Shown: one piece after another, positions 43,987-52,070 of the stretch
How positions within the stretch are numbered: position 1 is the first letter of the stretch
Layout: each line of letters starts with the position of its first letter
DNA from: Bacteroidota bacterium
Lineage (GTDB): Bacteria; Bacteroidota; Bacteroidia; Bacteroidales; JACABE01
NCBI GenBank assembly: GCA_026391675.1
Contig: JAPLDQ010000003.1
Location: 62,001 to 126,000, forward strand
Direction of reading: 5' to 3'
DNA length: 64,000 bases
Made by a program: the position numbers and the translations under genes
The notes under the pieces: model-generated
Databases searched by the model: none
Told to the model about the DNA's origin: nothing
The model's input: only the letters and a program-made list of their open reading frames with translations

Positions 43987-46434
43987 ATGTCAAAACAAAC
44001 ATATAAAGCTGCTCCGGCTAAAGCGAAAAAACAAGCTAAAGAACAGTTGAAAATTCTTCCTCTTTTATTCCTTATCGCTTATGGCTTTGTAACTGTAATT
44101 ACGCCTAACCTGATGGCTTTGGATTCGAATGGTCCTAAATTCCTGACCTTGTCGTTACTTAATCTTGTATGTTTTCTATATATTTTTACAAACAAAGAGA
44201 TTAAAAGCAAACCAGAATGGTATTCGGTGTTTTTCACCAATGGTATCGGGATAGCTTATACAGGAATGATTATAATATCACTATTATCGTTTACAAAGGC
44301 CATAAATTTACTGGAATCAATACTTCACTTTTCTAAAATCTTTACAACATTCTCAGCAGCATACCTGATATCAGTACTTATTACCACTGATAAAAGGAAT
44401 ATATTATACTTAAGTATTGCTATGACTTTACTTTTGATTTTTGACTGCTTAACTGTTTTTTCGGGTATACATAAATATATTCTGGGTAAAATTCCATCAA
44501 TAATCGAACTTAAATCAGTATATTCCAATAAGAATATACTGGCATCTTCAATTTTCGTAAAACTCCCATTTGCGCTTTGGCTAATGGTATTTAGAGTTAA
44601 ATGGATGAGAGTTATTGGTAGCCTTGGAATTATCTCTTCTTTACTTGCTACTTTTTTCATGAGTACCAGAGCTTTTTACTTAGGTACATTAGTACTATCA
44701 TTATCATTGGTCATATTCTTTTTTATCAGATACAGACAAACACATGAAAAGAAACAATTACAAATTGGTGGAATCTTCCTAATACTTCTGGCTTTTTCTT
44801 TTCTCACTTTTACTTTTATACAAAGAAATTTATACCCAAAAAATCAAGATATTTATAATAAAAACATTGAAGCCCGTTTAGCAACCATTTCTACTGAAGA
44901 TGGCAGGATTGCAGGGTGGATAAGATCCTGGCATGTTTTTAAACAAGAACCATTATTAGGTGTTGGACTTGGTAACTGGAAAATTGCCACATTAAAAGAG
45001 GAAAACCAAACTAGTCTTGATTTTACTTATCAATTTAAAGCACACAACGATTTTATTGAAATTCCGACTGAAACAGGAATTTTTGGAGGATTATGCTTTA
45101 TAGCAATTTTCTTTATCACTGCCTGGATATTTATTAAATCAATGTTTAAAAATAATAAACAGGAATGGATTACATTGTTATTTCTTCCTGTTTTTGGTCT
45201 TCTTTGTTACAGTTTTGATGCATTTTTTAATTTTCCACAGGACAGGCCCGAAATACAGGCTATATTTGCTTTATATATAGGAATAATAATTGCAATAAGT
45301 TCATTATATACTTATAATGCTGCTAAAGCTTCAGCAACTTATGAACAGGAGAAACCATCATTTTTTAACCGATGGAGGAACTTTATTCTTATTCCATCCG
45401 AAAATAATCAAAAAGCTAATGCTCCGGTTCGGTTCTTGAGCTTGCTGGGAGTTGTTGTATTTGGTCTGTTGCTTTTAGCTTCATCTTATGAATTAAATGT
45501 AAACTTTATTTCTTTAAAATTACAGCGTATCGTAAAAGAAGATTTAAATCAGGGACAACTTTCACATCCGGCATCAATGTTCATGAATGGCTTCCCATCA
45601 TTAATAGATATTTGTACCTATGGTGAACCCATTGAAGTTCATAAAGCCCGATATCTGATACAGGAAAAAAGATTTAATGAAGCTATTGAAATACTTAAGA
45701 AAGATAAATCGAGCCCTTATGATGCAAGAAATGAATATTTTATTGCTATGGCTTACTATGCCCAGAACAATATAGATAGTGGCTTTGTATACTCACAGAA
45801 AATGTACAAATTAAAGCCCAACTTTTTTAAAAATATTTCTCAATTATGCGAATCATTAAAACAAAAAGGCAGACAAAAAGAATGTGAAGATTTACTTAAC
45901 AGGTATTTAAATAAAAATAAAGGGGATAAGGATGCCTGGTTATATACTGCTTTTTATCATTATAATAATGGAGATTTAAAAAAAGCTGCTGCTGTAATCG
46001 ATTCTGCATCAACTTATTTTCCAACCGATAGCCTGATTCTCAATCAAAAAGAATTTATTGACACCAGAATGGTAGTTTTGCCATACAAATCAATAAATGA
46101 TGCTGCTTATGCTGCTTATAATGCTAAAAATTATAAAGAAGCAGTTCAGATATTTACTGAATTATTAGCAAAAATACCCGATTTTGCTGATGCACACTTA
46201 CATAGAGCATATAGTTATTATTATATGAAAGAATATCAAAAAAGTAATATTGATTTGGACTTTATCATTTCAAAAGGGACAACGAATCCAAACGTTTATA
46301 ATTTGAGAGGCGCAAATTATATGAGCTTAGGTAAAAATGACGAAGCATGCAAGAACTTTAAAATTGCTGCTGAGATGAATAACCCTGACGGATTGGATAA
46401 TTATTATAAAATATGTAATCCTATAAAAAAATAA
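43987..46434 (+). CDS. O-antigen ligase/polymerase-like membrane protein with C-terminal TPR repeats
   Basis: An 815-residue membrane protein. Residues about 20-510 hold some 12 hydrophobic helices and the Wzy/WaaL-type periplasmic loop, with RSWHVFKQEPLLGVGLGNW and KAHNDFIEIPTETGIFGG as the landmarks of the family. After a last helix near residue 495, about 300 soluble residues form TPR-like helical pairs (NEAIEILKKD, AYYAQNNIDSGFVYSQKMYKL, NYKEAVQIFTELLAK). It could ligate polysaccharide to lipid A core or a protein, with the TPRs in the periplasm binding a partner. Not part of a polysaccharide cluster here. Confidence 0.75.
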   Translation: MSKQTYKAAPAKAKKQAKEQLKILPLLFLIAYGFVTVITPNLMALDSNGPKFLTLSLLNLVCFLYIFTNKEIKSKPEWYSVFFTNGIGIAYTGMIIISLLSFTKAINLLESILHFSKIFTTFSAAYLISVLITTDKRNILYLSIAMTLLLIFDCLTVFSGIHKYILGKIPSIIELKSVYSNKNILASSIFVKLPFALWLMVFRVKWMRVIGSLGIISSLLATFFMSTRAFYLGTLVLSLSLVIFFFIRYRQTHEKKQLQIGGIFLILLAFSFLTFTFIQRNLYPKNQDIYNKNIEARLATISTEDGRIAGWIRSWHVFKQEPLLGVGLGNWKIATLKEENQTSLDFTYQFKAHNDFIEIPTETGIFGGLCFIAIFFITAWIFIKSMFKNNKQEWITLLFLPVFGLLCYSFDAFFNFPQDRPEIQAIFALYIGIIIAISSLYTYNAAKASATYEQEKPSFFNRWRNFILIPSENNQKANAPVRFLSLLGVVVFGLLLLASSYELNVNFISLKLQRIVKEDLNQGQLSHPASMFMNGFPSLIDICTYGEPIEVHKARYLIQEKRFNEAIEILKKDKSSPYDARNEYFIAMAYYAQNNIDSGFVYSQKMYKLKPNFFKNISQLCESLKQKGRQKECEDLLNRYLNKNKGDKDAWLYTAFYHYNNGDLKKAAAVIDSASTYFPTDSLILNQKEFIDTRMVVLPYKSINDAAYAAYNAKNYKEAVQIFTELLAKIPDFADAHLHRAYSYYYMKEYQKSNIDLDFIISKGTTNPNVYNLRGANYMSLGKNDEACKNFKIAAEMNNPDGLDNYYKICNPIKK

Positions 46435-46460
46435 AAATGAAATTTTAAATCATTTTTATT
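46430..46460 (+). terminator. Hairpin at the end of the O-antigen ligase gene
   Basis: AATAAAAATGA (46430-46440) pairs perfectly with TCATTTTTATT (46450-46460) around a 9-base loop; the left arm includes the TAA stop. The stem is AT-only, so terminator strength is modest. Confidence 0.45.
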
Positions 46461-46502
46461 CAATTTAACCCTATTTTTTCAGGATAAGAAATGTAAAAAA
46501 AA

Positions 46503-46525
46503 AGTCCCGCTTTTATAGCGGGACT
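46503..46525 (-). terminator. Terminator after the cold-shock gene
   Basis: AGTCCCGC (46503-46510) pairs with GCGGGACT (46518-46525) over a 7-base loop; on the minus strand it is followed by a run of T (A-run at 46494-46503 on the plus strand). It terminates the csp transcript. Confidence 0.9.
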
Positions 46526-46555
46526 CAAAATATTAAATGATTTGTATATGATAAA

Positions 46556-46747
46556 CTATGCTAGTTTTACATTTACTGCATTTATTCCTTTTCTTCCTTC
46601 TTCTAAATCAAAAGTAACTTCATCATTTTCTTTGATGGTATCTTTTAAACCATTAGCATGTACAAAATACTCTTTATCAGAGTTTTCGTCTTTAATAAAA
46701 CCAAATCCTTTTGATTCATTAAAAAATTTAACTTTTCCTGTGTTCAT
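46556..46747 (-). CDS. Cold-shock protein (CspA family)
   Basis: A 63-residue single cold-shock domain. The RNA-binding motifs KGFGFI (residues 13-18) and YFVHA (about 27-31) are intact, and the protein is slightly shorter than E. coli CspA. It would bind single-stranded RNA and DNA and prevent structure formation. The single-gene unit has a promoter element 22 bases upstream, leaving a short leader of about 15 bases, unlike the long cold-inducible leader of cspA, so expression is probably constitutive. Confidence 0.95.
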   Translation of the reverse strand: MNTGKVKFFNESKGFGFIKDENSDKEYFVHANGLKDTIKENDEVTFDLEEGRKGINAVNVKLA

Positions 46748-46768
46748 TATAATTTATTATTTATTGTG

Positions 46769-46776
46769 CAAAGATA
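46769..46776 (-). promoter_or_regulatory. -7 promoter element for the cold-shock gene
   Basis: Minus-strand TATCTTTG, an exact TAnnTTTG match, 22 bases before the csp ATG. Confidence 0.55.
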
Positions 46777-46826
46777 CACATTTACATTAACATTGTTATA
46801 TTTTATTTCATTTATTTCAATTTAAT

Positions 46827-46866
46827 TTAAAAAGCTGTCAGTTTATTGCTATTGACAGCTTTTTAA
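46827..46866 (-). terminator. Terminator after the Old Yellow Enzyme gene
   Basis: Perfect 14-base arms (46827-46840 with 46853-46866) and a 12-base loop between the reductase stop and the csp promoter; the A/T ends make it functional in either direction. Confidence 0.8.
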
Positions 46867-46888
46867 AAACTAAGCTATTCACCTTATT

Positions 46889-47977
46889 TTAAGACTTATA
46901 GAATGGATAATCCGTATATCCTTTTTCATCTGCAGCATAAAACAAATCCATTTTCAAATCTTGTGATAATGGCCAGTTATTTTCAAATCTCATAACTAAA
47001 TCAGGATTATTAATAAATGGACGTCCAAAAGAGACCAGATCTCCTAAGCCACTTTCTATAACTGATTCAGCAAGCTCTTTATCAAAACCACCGGCAAGAA
47101 TAACTGTATTTTTGAAATTATTACGGATACGTTCTTTTATTTCAATCGGTACTGTTGGTGCTCCCATTGCTGAGTGATCTACAATATGAACATAAGCAAT
47201 ATTAAGTTTATTCAATTCTTCTGATAAATAATTATAAGTTTCATTTATTTCAGGATAATGTGGCATATCGCTGGCAACACCAAAAGGAGACAAACGGATG
47301 GCAGTTTTACCGCTTCCGATCTCAGCAGCTACAGCAGCAGCTACTTCCAATACAAACCTGCAACGGTTTACTATACTTCCGCCATAATTATCAGTCCGGA
47401 TATTACTAATCGGAGATAAAAATTGTTCAAGTAAATAACCGTTAGCACCATGTAATTCTACACCATCAAAACCGGCTTCCATTGCATTCTTAGCAGCATT
47501 TATATATTCAGCTTTGGTTTGCTGAAGTTCTTCTGCTGACATTGCTTTTGGTTCTGGAAAATCCTGTAATTGCTTTGCATCGGTCCACATTTGGCCGGCA
47601 GCTTTAACTGCAGAAGGTGCCAAAATAGCTGAACCCTCAGGCATATTTAATGGATGACTTATTCTGCCGGTATGCATTAATTGTATAAATATTTTTGTAC
47701 CATTTGCATGAACTGCTGCAGTAATTTTTTTCCAGCCTTCTGTTTGTTCCTTACTGAAAATGCCCGGAATACGGGCATAACCAAGTCCATTAGGAGATGG
47801 AGAAACACCTTCAGTGATTATTAAACCAGCTCCGCAACGTTGGTTGTAATATTCAGCCATTAGATCATTTGGAATATTACCAATTGCCCTGCAACGGGTC
47901 ATAGGTGACATAACGATACGATTTTTTAAGGCTAAACTTCCTTTTGTAAAAGGAGAATATAATTTATTATTGTTCAT
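46889..47977 (-). CDS. Old Yellow Enzyme family reductase (NemA-like alkene reductase)
   Basis: A 362-residue FMN-dependent TIM-barrel enzyme that reduces activated C=C bonds or nitro groups using NAD(P)H. Landmarks: LKNRIVMSPMTRCRA at the N-terminus (FMN contacts), the active-site HGANGYLLEQFLSP near residue 180, NRCRFVLEVAAAV, IRLSPFG and the phosphate-binding ILAGGFDKELAE and DLVSFGRPFINNPDL. Closest in architecture to N-ethylmaleimide reductase and xenobiotic reductases. Single-gene unit; physiological substrate, probably electrophilic stress compounds, is inferred. Confidence 0.9.
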   Translation of the reverse strand: MNNNKLYSPFTKGSLALKNRIVMSPMTRCRAIGNIPNDLMAEYYNQRCGAGLIITEGVSPSPNGLGYARIPGIFSKEQTEGWKKITAAVHANGTKIFIQLMHTGRISHPLNMPEGSAILAPSAVKAAGQMWTDAKQLQDFPEPKAMSAEELQQTKAEYINAAKNAMEAGFDGVELHGANGYLLEQFLSPISNIRTDNYGGSIVNRCRFVLEVAAAVAAEIGSGKTAIRLSPFGVASDMPHYPEINETYNYLSEELNKLNIAYVHIVDHSAMGAPTVPIEIKERIRNNFKNTVILAGGFDKELAESVIESGLGDLVSFGRPFINNPDLVMRFENNWPLSQDLKMDLFYAADEKGYTDYPFYKS

Positions 47978-48052
47978 AGTATTATTTTAAATTTCTGTAC
48001 TACAAACAAAATATAAGATGAAAAGTTTTTTATTAACATTATTTATAAAATC

Positions 48053-49933
48053 CTATTCAATGATTTCGCTTAACTCAATCCAGCGTAATGTTTTTTCATC
48101 AGTTAATGCAATAATTTCAGCTATTCGTTCAGACCATTTTGTAAGTATTACAACATCATCACTTCCGCCATTTAACAGTTTCAGAATATTTTCCTTTTCC
48201 CTTTCAAGTTCATTAATTTCTTTTTCAAGCAATTCATATTCCTGTTTTTGTTTAAAAGTAGGTTTATTGGAAGTTTGTTTTATCCTTTCTACCGGTTTTT
48301 CATCCTTCTTAGTTTCTGATTTCAGCTGTTTTTCTTTCAGTAATTTCTTCCTGGTATATTCTGTATATGTACTGTGATAATCCTTTACAATTCCATTATC
48401 TTCAAAAACAAATATATGATCAACCAGATTATCCATAAAACTACGGTCATGAGAAACCAAAAGCAAACATCCTTTATATTGCAGCAAAAACTCTTCCAGC
48501 ATCATAAGGGTGAAAATATCAAGGTCATTCGTAGGCTCATCTAAAATTAAAAAATTAGGATTTTGCATTAATACCATTAACAGAAACAATCTGCGCTTTT
48601 CACCACCACTCAGATTTGAATAATAATTATATTGCAATGTATTTGAAAATCCAAAATAATTTAAGAAAACAGAAGCCGATAACTCTTTGCCACCATCTAA
48701 ACGAACCACTTCAGCAATTTCACGAACAATTTCTATTACACGTTTATCGTCATAAGTTTGGAGGCCTTCCTGTGAGTAATAACCAAAACTAATGGTTTGC
48801 CCTTTAACAATCCTGCCTGAATCCTGTATTTGTTTATCAACTATCATGTTTAAAAAAGTAGTCTTTCCGATACCATTTTTACCCACAACACCAATCCGTT
48901 CACCTTTTTTAAAAGTATAAGTAAAATCATGCAATACTTTTTTATCGCCAAAAGCCTTTGATACATTGTACATTTCGAGTATTTTACCACCAACACGTTC
49001 GGTTTTAATACTTAATTCTACTTTTTTATCATCAATTCTTTTGCTTGCTTTTTCCTGAATATTGTAAAAAGAATCAATACGTGCCTGTGACTTGGTTGTT
49101 CTTGCTTTTGGCATCCTTCTCATCCAGTCCAGCTCTTTGCGATAAGTATTTTTAGCTTTTTCAATTTCCTGACGTTCAATCAGTTCTCTGTCAGCTTTTT
49201 TCTCTAAAAAATAATTGTATTTCCCTTTATAATGAAATATCTTCCCATTGTCCAATTCCAAGACTTCAGTACAAACATTATCCAGAAAATATCTATCATG
49301 AGTTACAAGCAGTATACTTAAACTTTGCTTACTAAGGTATTCTTCCAGCCATTCTATCATACTTATATCCAAATGGTTAGTAGGCTCATCAAGAATTAGC
49401 AGGTCTGCTTCTTCAATTAATACTTTTGAAAGTGCTACTTTTTTACGCTGACCTCCTGACAAAGTATTTACGGTCTGATGAATATCGGTAATCTGCAACC
49501 GGCTTAAAATTTCCTTTACCTTATTTTCGTAATCCCAGCAATTTAAAATATCTACCTGATGTATAGCATCTTCAAGCAATTTTCTGTTATTAAAATCATC
49601 CTGTTTCTTTATTTCATCCAATGCCTCTTCATACTGACGTATGGCCATCAGATATTTATTATCCGTATTAAACAATACATCAACAATAGTCTGGTTTTCA
49701 TCTAATTCCGGATTTTGAGGCAAATATGCAATATGGATATCTTTACGAAAGACAACTTTTCCGCTATCCGGTAAATCCTTCTGATTAATGATATTCAGCA
49801 AACTACTTTTTCCGGCTCCATTACGAGCTATTAATGCAACTTTCTGACCTCTGTCAATACCAAAAGTTATATCTTCAAATAATAATTTCTCGCCATAAGA
49901 TTTGGTAAGATTTTCGATGAGCAGGTAATTCAT
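48053..49933 (-). CDS. ABC-F ATPase (Uup-like)
   Basis: A 626-residue cytoplasmic protein with two ABC ATPase cassettes and no membrane domain. Cassette 1 has Walker A RNGAGKSS near residue 37, signature LSGGQ and Walker B LLILDEPTNHLD. Cassette 2 has GKNGIGKTT, LSGGEKRR and FLILDEPTNDLD. The interdomain linker is rich in Lys/Arg. The C-terminus (about residues 540-626) is a predicted coiled coil, the hallmark of Uup, which acts on DNA junctions or on ribosomes. Single-gene unit with a -7 element 20 bases upstream of the start. Confidence 0.9.
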   Translation of the reverse strand: MNYLLIENLTKSYGEKLLFEDITFGIDRGQKVALIARNGAGKSSLLNIINQKDLPDSGKVVFRKDIHIAYLPQNPELDENQTIVDVLFNTDNKYLMAIRQYEEALDEIKKQDDFNNRKLLEDAIHQVDILNCWDYENKVKEILSRLQITDIHQTVNTLSGGQRKKVALSKVLIEEADLLILDEPTNHLDISMIEWLEEYLSKQSLSILLVTHDRYFLDNVCTEVLELDNGKIFHYKGKYNYFLEKKADRELIERQEIEKAKNTYRKELDWMRRMPKARTTKSQARIDSFYNIQEKASKRIDDKKVELSIKTERVGGKILEMYNVSKAFGDKKVLHDFTYTFKKGERIGVVGKNGIGKTTFLNMIVDKQIQDSGRIVKGQTISFGYYSQEGLQTYDDKRVIEIVREIAEVVRLDGGKELSASVFLNYFGFSNTLQYNYYSNLSGGEKRRLFLLMVLMQNPNFLILDEPTNDLDIFTLMMLEEFLLQYKGCLLLVSHDRSFMDNLVDHIFVFEDNGIVKDYHSTYTEYTRKKLLKEKQLKSETKKDEKPVERIKQTSNKPTFKQKQEYELLEKEINELEREKENILKLLNGGSDDVVILTKWSERIAEIIALTDEKTLRWIELSEIIE

Positions 49934-49952
49934 ACTTCCTTAATTAAGAATG

Positions 49953-49960
49953 CAAAAGTA
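49953..49960 (-). promoter_or_regulatory. -7 promoter element for the ABC-F gene
   Basis: Minus-strand TACTTTTG, an exact TAnnTTTG match, 20 bases before the ATG at 49933. Confidence 0.5.
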
Positions 49961-50158
49961 AGGTTTTTCTCCTGTAAAACGATGCATATTTTCAAACTTA
50001 CTATAATACAATGACTTACAGAAGGCTCCAGAACATAAGCCTAAACTTCTAATAGGATAGTGTATTTTTATTTGTTTTGAATGTGAAGCCGATTTTAAAT
50101 CTGGAAATGATATTTCTAAAAATATTTAAACAGCTAATGCTATTAATATATTTTTGAA

Positions 50159-50396
50159 AAAAATAAAAGTGCTATTAAACAATATTCGGGGGGAAGTTAA
50201 GGGGAAGTATTTAAGCTAAGTATTATTCAGAATGTGAATATGTTTAAATCAAATAATTGTTTTATAGCACTTTTATTTTTAAATTTAACTAATAACCGAT
50301 GCAAATATACAACCAAAAAAAGGGCATAAGTTGAAAATTTCACGAAACAGGCTTTTGACTTTATGAACGTAGTGCTTTTGCAAAGGAACGCAGTAA
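50159..50396. repeat. Non-coding duplicated element, copy A (possible structured RNA)
   Basis: Compared with copy B at 50688-50920 it is highly similar throughout. Its left part is a long dyad: AAAATAAAAGTGCTAT (from 50160) pairs with ATAGCACTTTTATTTT (ending 50279), extended by an AACAATATT/AATAATTGTTT pair. On the minus strand the loop contains two C-rich runs (CTTCCCC and CTTCCCCCC) separated by TTAA. A minus-strand -7-like TATATTTG lies at 50302-50309 and a plus-strand TATTTTTG at 50149-50156, so either strand could be transcribed. Confidence 0.6.
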
Positions 50397-50513
50397 TCTC
50401 TAAATTGAAGTGCACTTTTTTTCAGAAACAATTAAATCCAATTTTGATATAATAAATTGATTATGTGATATTTAATAAAACCAATGTATATTTCTGGATA
50501 TTTTTATAAATTA

Positions 50514-50610
50514 TTATTCATTTTTTCCAAAAATATCATAAAAATGAATGCTTAAAAATGCAGGTATATCAAATATTTTTAGATAATTTAACTTATAAGG
50601 AAAGGATTAA
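50514..50610 (-). pseudogene. Decayed 3' end of a second dihydroorotate-dehydrogenase-like gene
   Basis: The minus strand encodes a fragment ending IPAFLSIHFYDIFGKNE and a stop, which aligns without gaps with the C-terminus of the neighbouring intact gene (TPAFLRVQFMQYFGEIE and stop). About 30 residues align with roughly 40 percent identity. Upstream the similarity fades, so only the last part of a duplicated copy remains. It lies between the two copies of the non-coding element, which shows that gene tail and element were duplicated together. Confidence 0.65.
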
Positions 50611-50687
50611 ATAATTTTAATTACAAAAAAGTAATGAGGACTTCTTGAACAAATTTTACAAAATATTTTTGAGAAATAAATTGAAAA

Positions 50688-50920
50688 GAAGAAATAAAAG
50701 TGCTATTAATCAATATTCTAGGGGAAAGTTAAGGGGGTAGTATTATTCAATATGTGAATATATCTAAATCAAATAATTGTTTTTTAGCACTTTTACTTTC
50801 CATTATGACAAAGGTTCGATGCAAATATACAAGCAAAAAAAGGGCAAATGTTGAAAATTTCATGAAACTGGCTTTTGACTTTATAAACGTAGTGTTTTTG
50901 GAAAGGAACGCAATAATTAA
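50688..50920. repeat. Non-coding duplicated element, copy B
   Basis: Second copy of the element at 50159-50396. It keeps the dyad AATAAAAGTGCTA/TAGCACTTTTA, the G-rich pair GGGGAAAGTTAAGGGGG (C-rich on the minus strand), the GATGCAAATATACAA segment (minus-strand -7-like TATATTTG at 50822-50829) and the tail GACTTTATAAACGTAGTG followed by GGAACGCAATAAT. A plus-strand TATTTTTG precedes it at 50664-50671, as in copy A. Confidence 0.6.
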
Positions 50921-51032
50921 AAAAAAAAAATGTTTAAATAAATAAACAATTATTTTCTATAAAAAGCATAAATATTTGATATTCTATTATTTAACGCTTA
51001 TTCTGTGTATTTCAGAAAATTTATTTATGTTT

Positions 51033-52019
51033 TTATTCAATTTCACCAAAATATTGCATAAACTGAACTCTTAAAAATGCAGGTGTATTCCCTGTCTTTT
51101 TATAGCTCATTTTACCTCGAAAGGCTTCAATACTTTTAAAATCATGTTTCTGCATCCAGGCTTCAACATCCTTTAACATAACCGGAATATGTTCAAATCC
51201 TTTTAGATACAAAACGGAAACAATTTGAGTTGCCTTAGCACCGGCTAATAACTGTTTAATAACAGCTTTACCATCGTGTATGCCTGTAGAAGCAGCAACA
51301 TCACAATAGAGTTTATCGGAAAGCACAGCTACCCATCGTAATGAAGTGGAAATTTCTTCAGGATGGCTGTATACATTGGCAGATGTAATTAAAAAATTAT
51401 CAATATCAATATCAGGAGAAAAGAAACGGTTAAAAAACACCAGGCTTGAAATACCTGTCCATGATAGTTTTAACATCATTTTGGCCAAACCTGAGAAATA
51501 AAAACTGGTTTTTACGGCAATTGGGATTTTTACTTGCTTTTTAATGTCATTAATTATATCAAAATATACTTTTTCATTTTCTTCACTGCTGTGGTTTAAA
51601 TCTGAAGGCAATAAAAATATATTTAATTCCAGCGCATCAGCACCTGCTTCTTCGATTTTCCTGGCATAGACAATCCATTCAGATGCAGTAATACAATTGA
51701 TACTTGCAATTACAGGAATTTTAACAGCCTTCTTACATTTAACAATAAGGTCTAAATAACTTTCAAAACTATGTAATTCCGTATAATTTTTAATATGAGC
51801 TAAAGCTTCAGGATATGCAAAAGAGGATCCCCCTGATTGGGTTGTTTTGTTAATTTCATTTTTAATTTGTTCTTCAAACAATGATTTTAACACAACAGCT
51901 CCCGCACCATTCTTCTCAATTTCAATAACATTCTCAACAGAAGCCGTTAATCCTGAACTACCTACAATAATAGGATTTTTAAGTGTTAAACCCATATACT
52001 GGGTCGATAAATCTATCAT
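51033..52019 (-). CDS. Dihydroorotate-dehydrogenase-like flavoprotein of unknown substrate
   Basis: A 328-residue TIM-barrel protein of the DHOD/PreA flavin family. The N-terminus IDLSTQYMGLTLKNPIIVGSSGLT and the FMN-phosphate region (VAASTGIHDGKAVIKQLLAGAKATQIVSVLY) are well preserved. However, the active-site loop usually reading ELNxSCPN is LELNIFLLPSD, lacking the catalytic Ser/Cys and the asparagine. It is therefore unlikely to oxidise dihydroorotate and is better called a DHOD-like oxidoreductase. Single gene with a promoter element 22 bases upstream; a decayed copy of its 3' end lies downstream. Confidence 0.8.
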   Translation of the reverse strand: MIDLSTQYMGLTLKNPIIVGSSGLTASVENVIEIEKNGAGAVVLKSLFEEQIKNEINKTTQSGGSSFAYPEALAHIKNYTELHSFESYLDLIVKCKKAVKIPVIASINCITASEWIVYARKIEEAGADALELNIFLLPSDLNHSSEENEKVYFDIINDIKKQVKIPIAVKTSFYFSGLAKMMLKLSWTGISSLVFFNRFFSPDIDIDNFLITSANVYSHPEEISTSLRWVAVLSDKLYCDVAASTGIHDGKAVIKQLLAGAKATQIVSVLYLKGFEHIPVMLKDVEAWMQKHDFKSIEAFRGKMSYKKTGNTPAFLRVQFMQYFGEIE

Positions 52020-52040
52020 TTTAATTTATTTAATTTAGTG

Positions 52041-52048
52041 CAAAATTA
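52041..52048 (-). promoter_or_regulatory. -7 promoter element for the DHOD-like gene
   Basis: Minus-strand TAATTTTG, an exact TAnnTTTG match, 22 bases before the ATG at 52019. Confidence 0.45.
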
Positions 52049-52070
52049 TAAAAAATAATTGTTTGTAATT

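Larger units (their letters stand above)
49934..51032. other. 1.1-kb non-coding region with duplicated element and gene remnant
   Basis: Between uup and the dihydroorotate-dehydrogenase-like gene no convincing gene exists. It contains the uup promoter element (49953-49960), two copies of an about 235-base element (50159-50396 and 50688-50920) and between them a degraded copy of the 3' end of the downstream dehydrogenase gene (50514-50610). Small open frames at 50227-50415 and 50754-50945 lie on opposite strands in the two copies, so they are not conserved genes. Confidence 0.7.

Noticed and set aside
46542-46790. Plus-strand ORF antisense to the cold-shock gene
   Set aside because: It mirrors the csp gene in reverse and has no signal or motif of its own.
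50227-50415. 62-codon ORF on the minus strand
   Set aside because: It lies inside copy A of a duplicated non-coding element; the matching frame in copy B is not open on the same strand.
50810-50822. GGTTCGATGC as a tRNA T-loop
   Set aside because: No acceptor stem, anticodon arm or cloverleaf can be formed around it; no tRNA was recognised anywhere in the window.
50754-50945. 63-codon ORF on the plus strand
   Set aside because: Opposite strand to the frame in copy A and ends in poly-A; not conserved between the copies.
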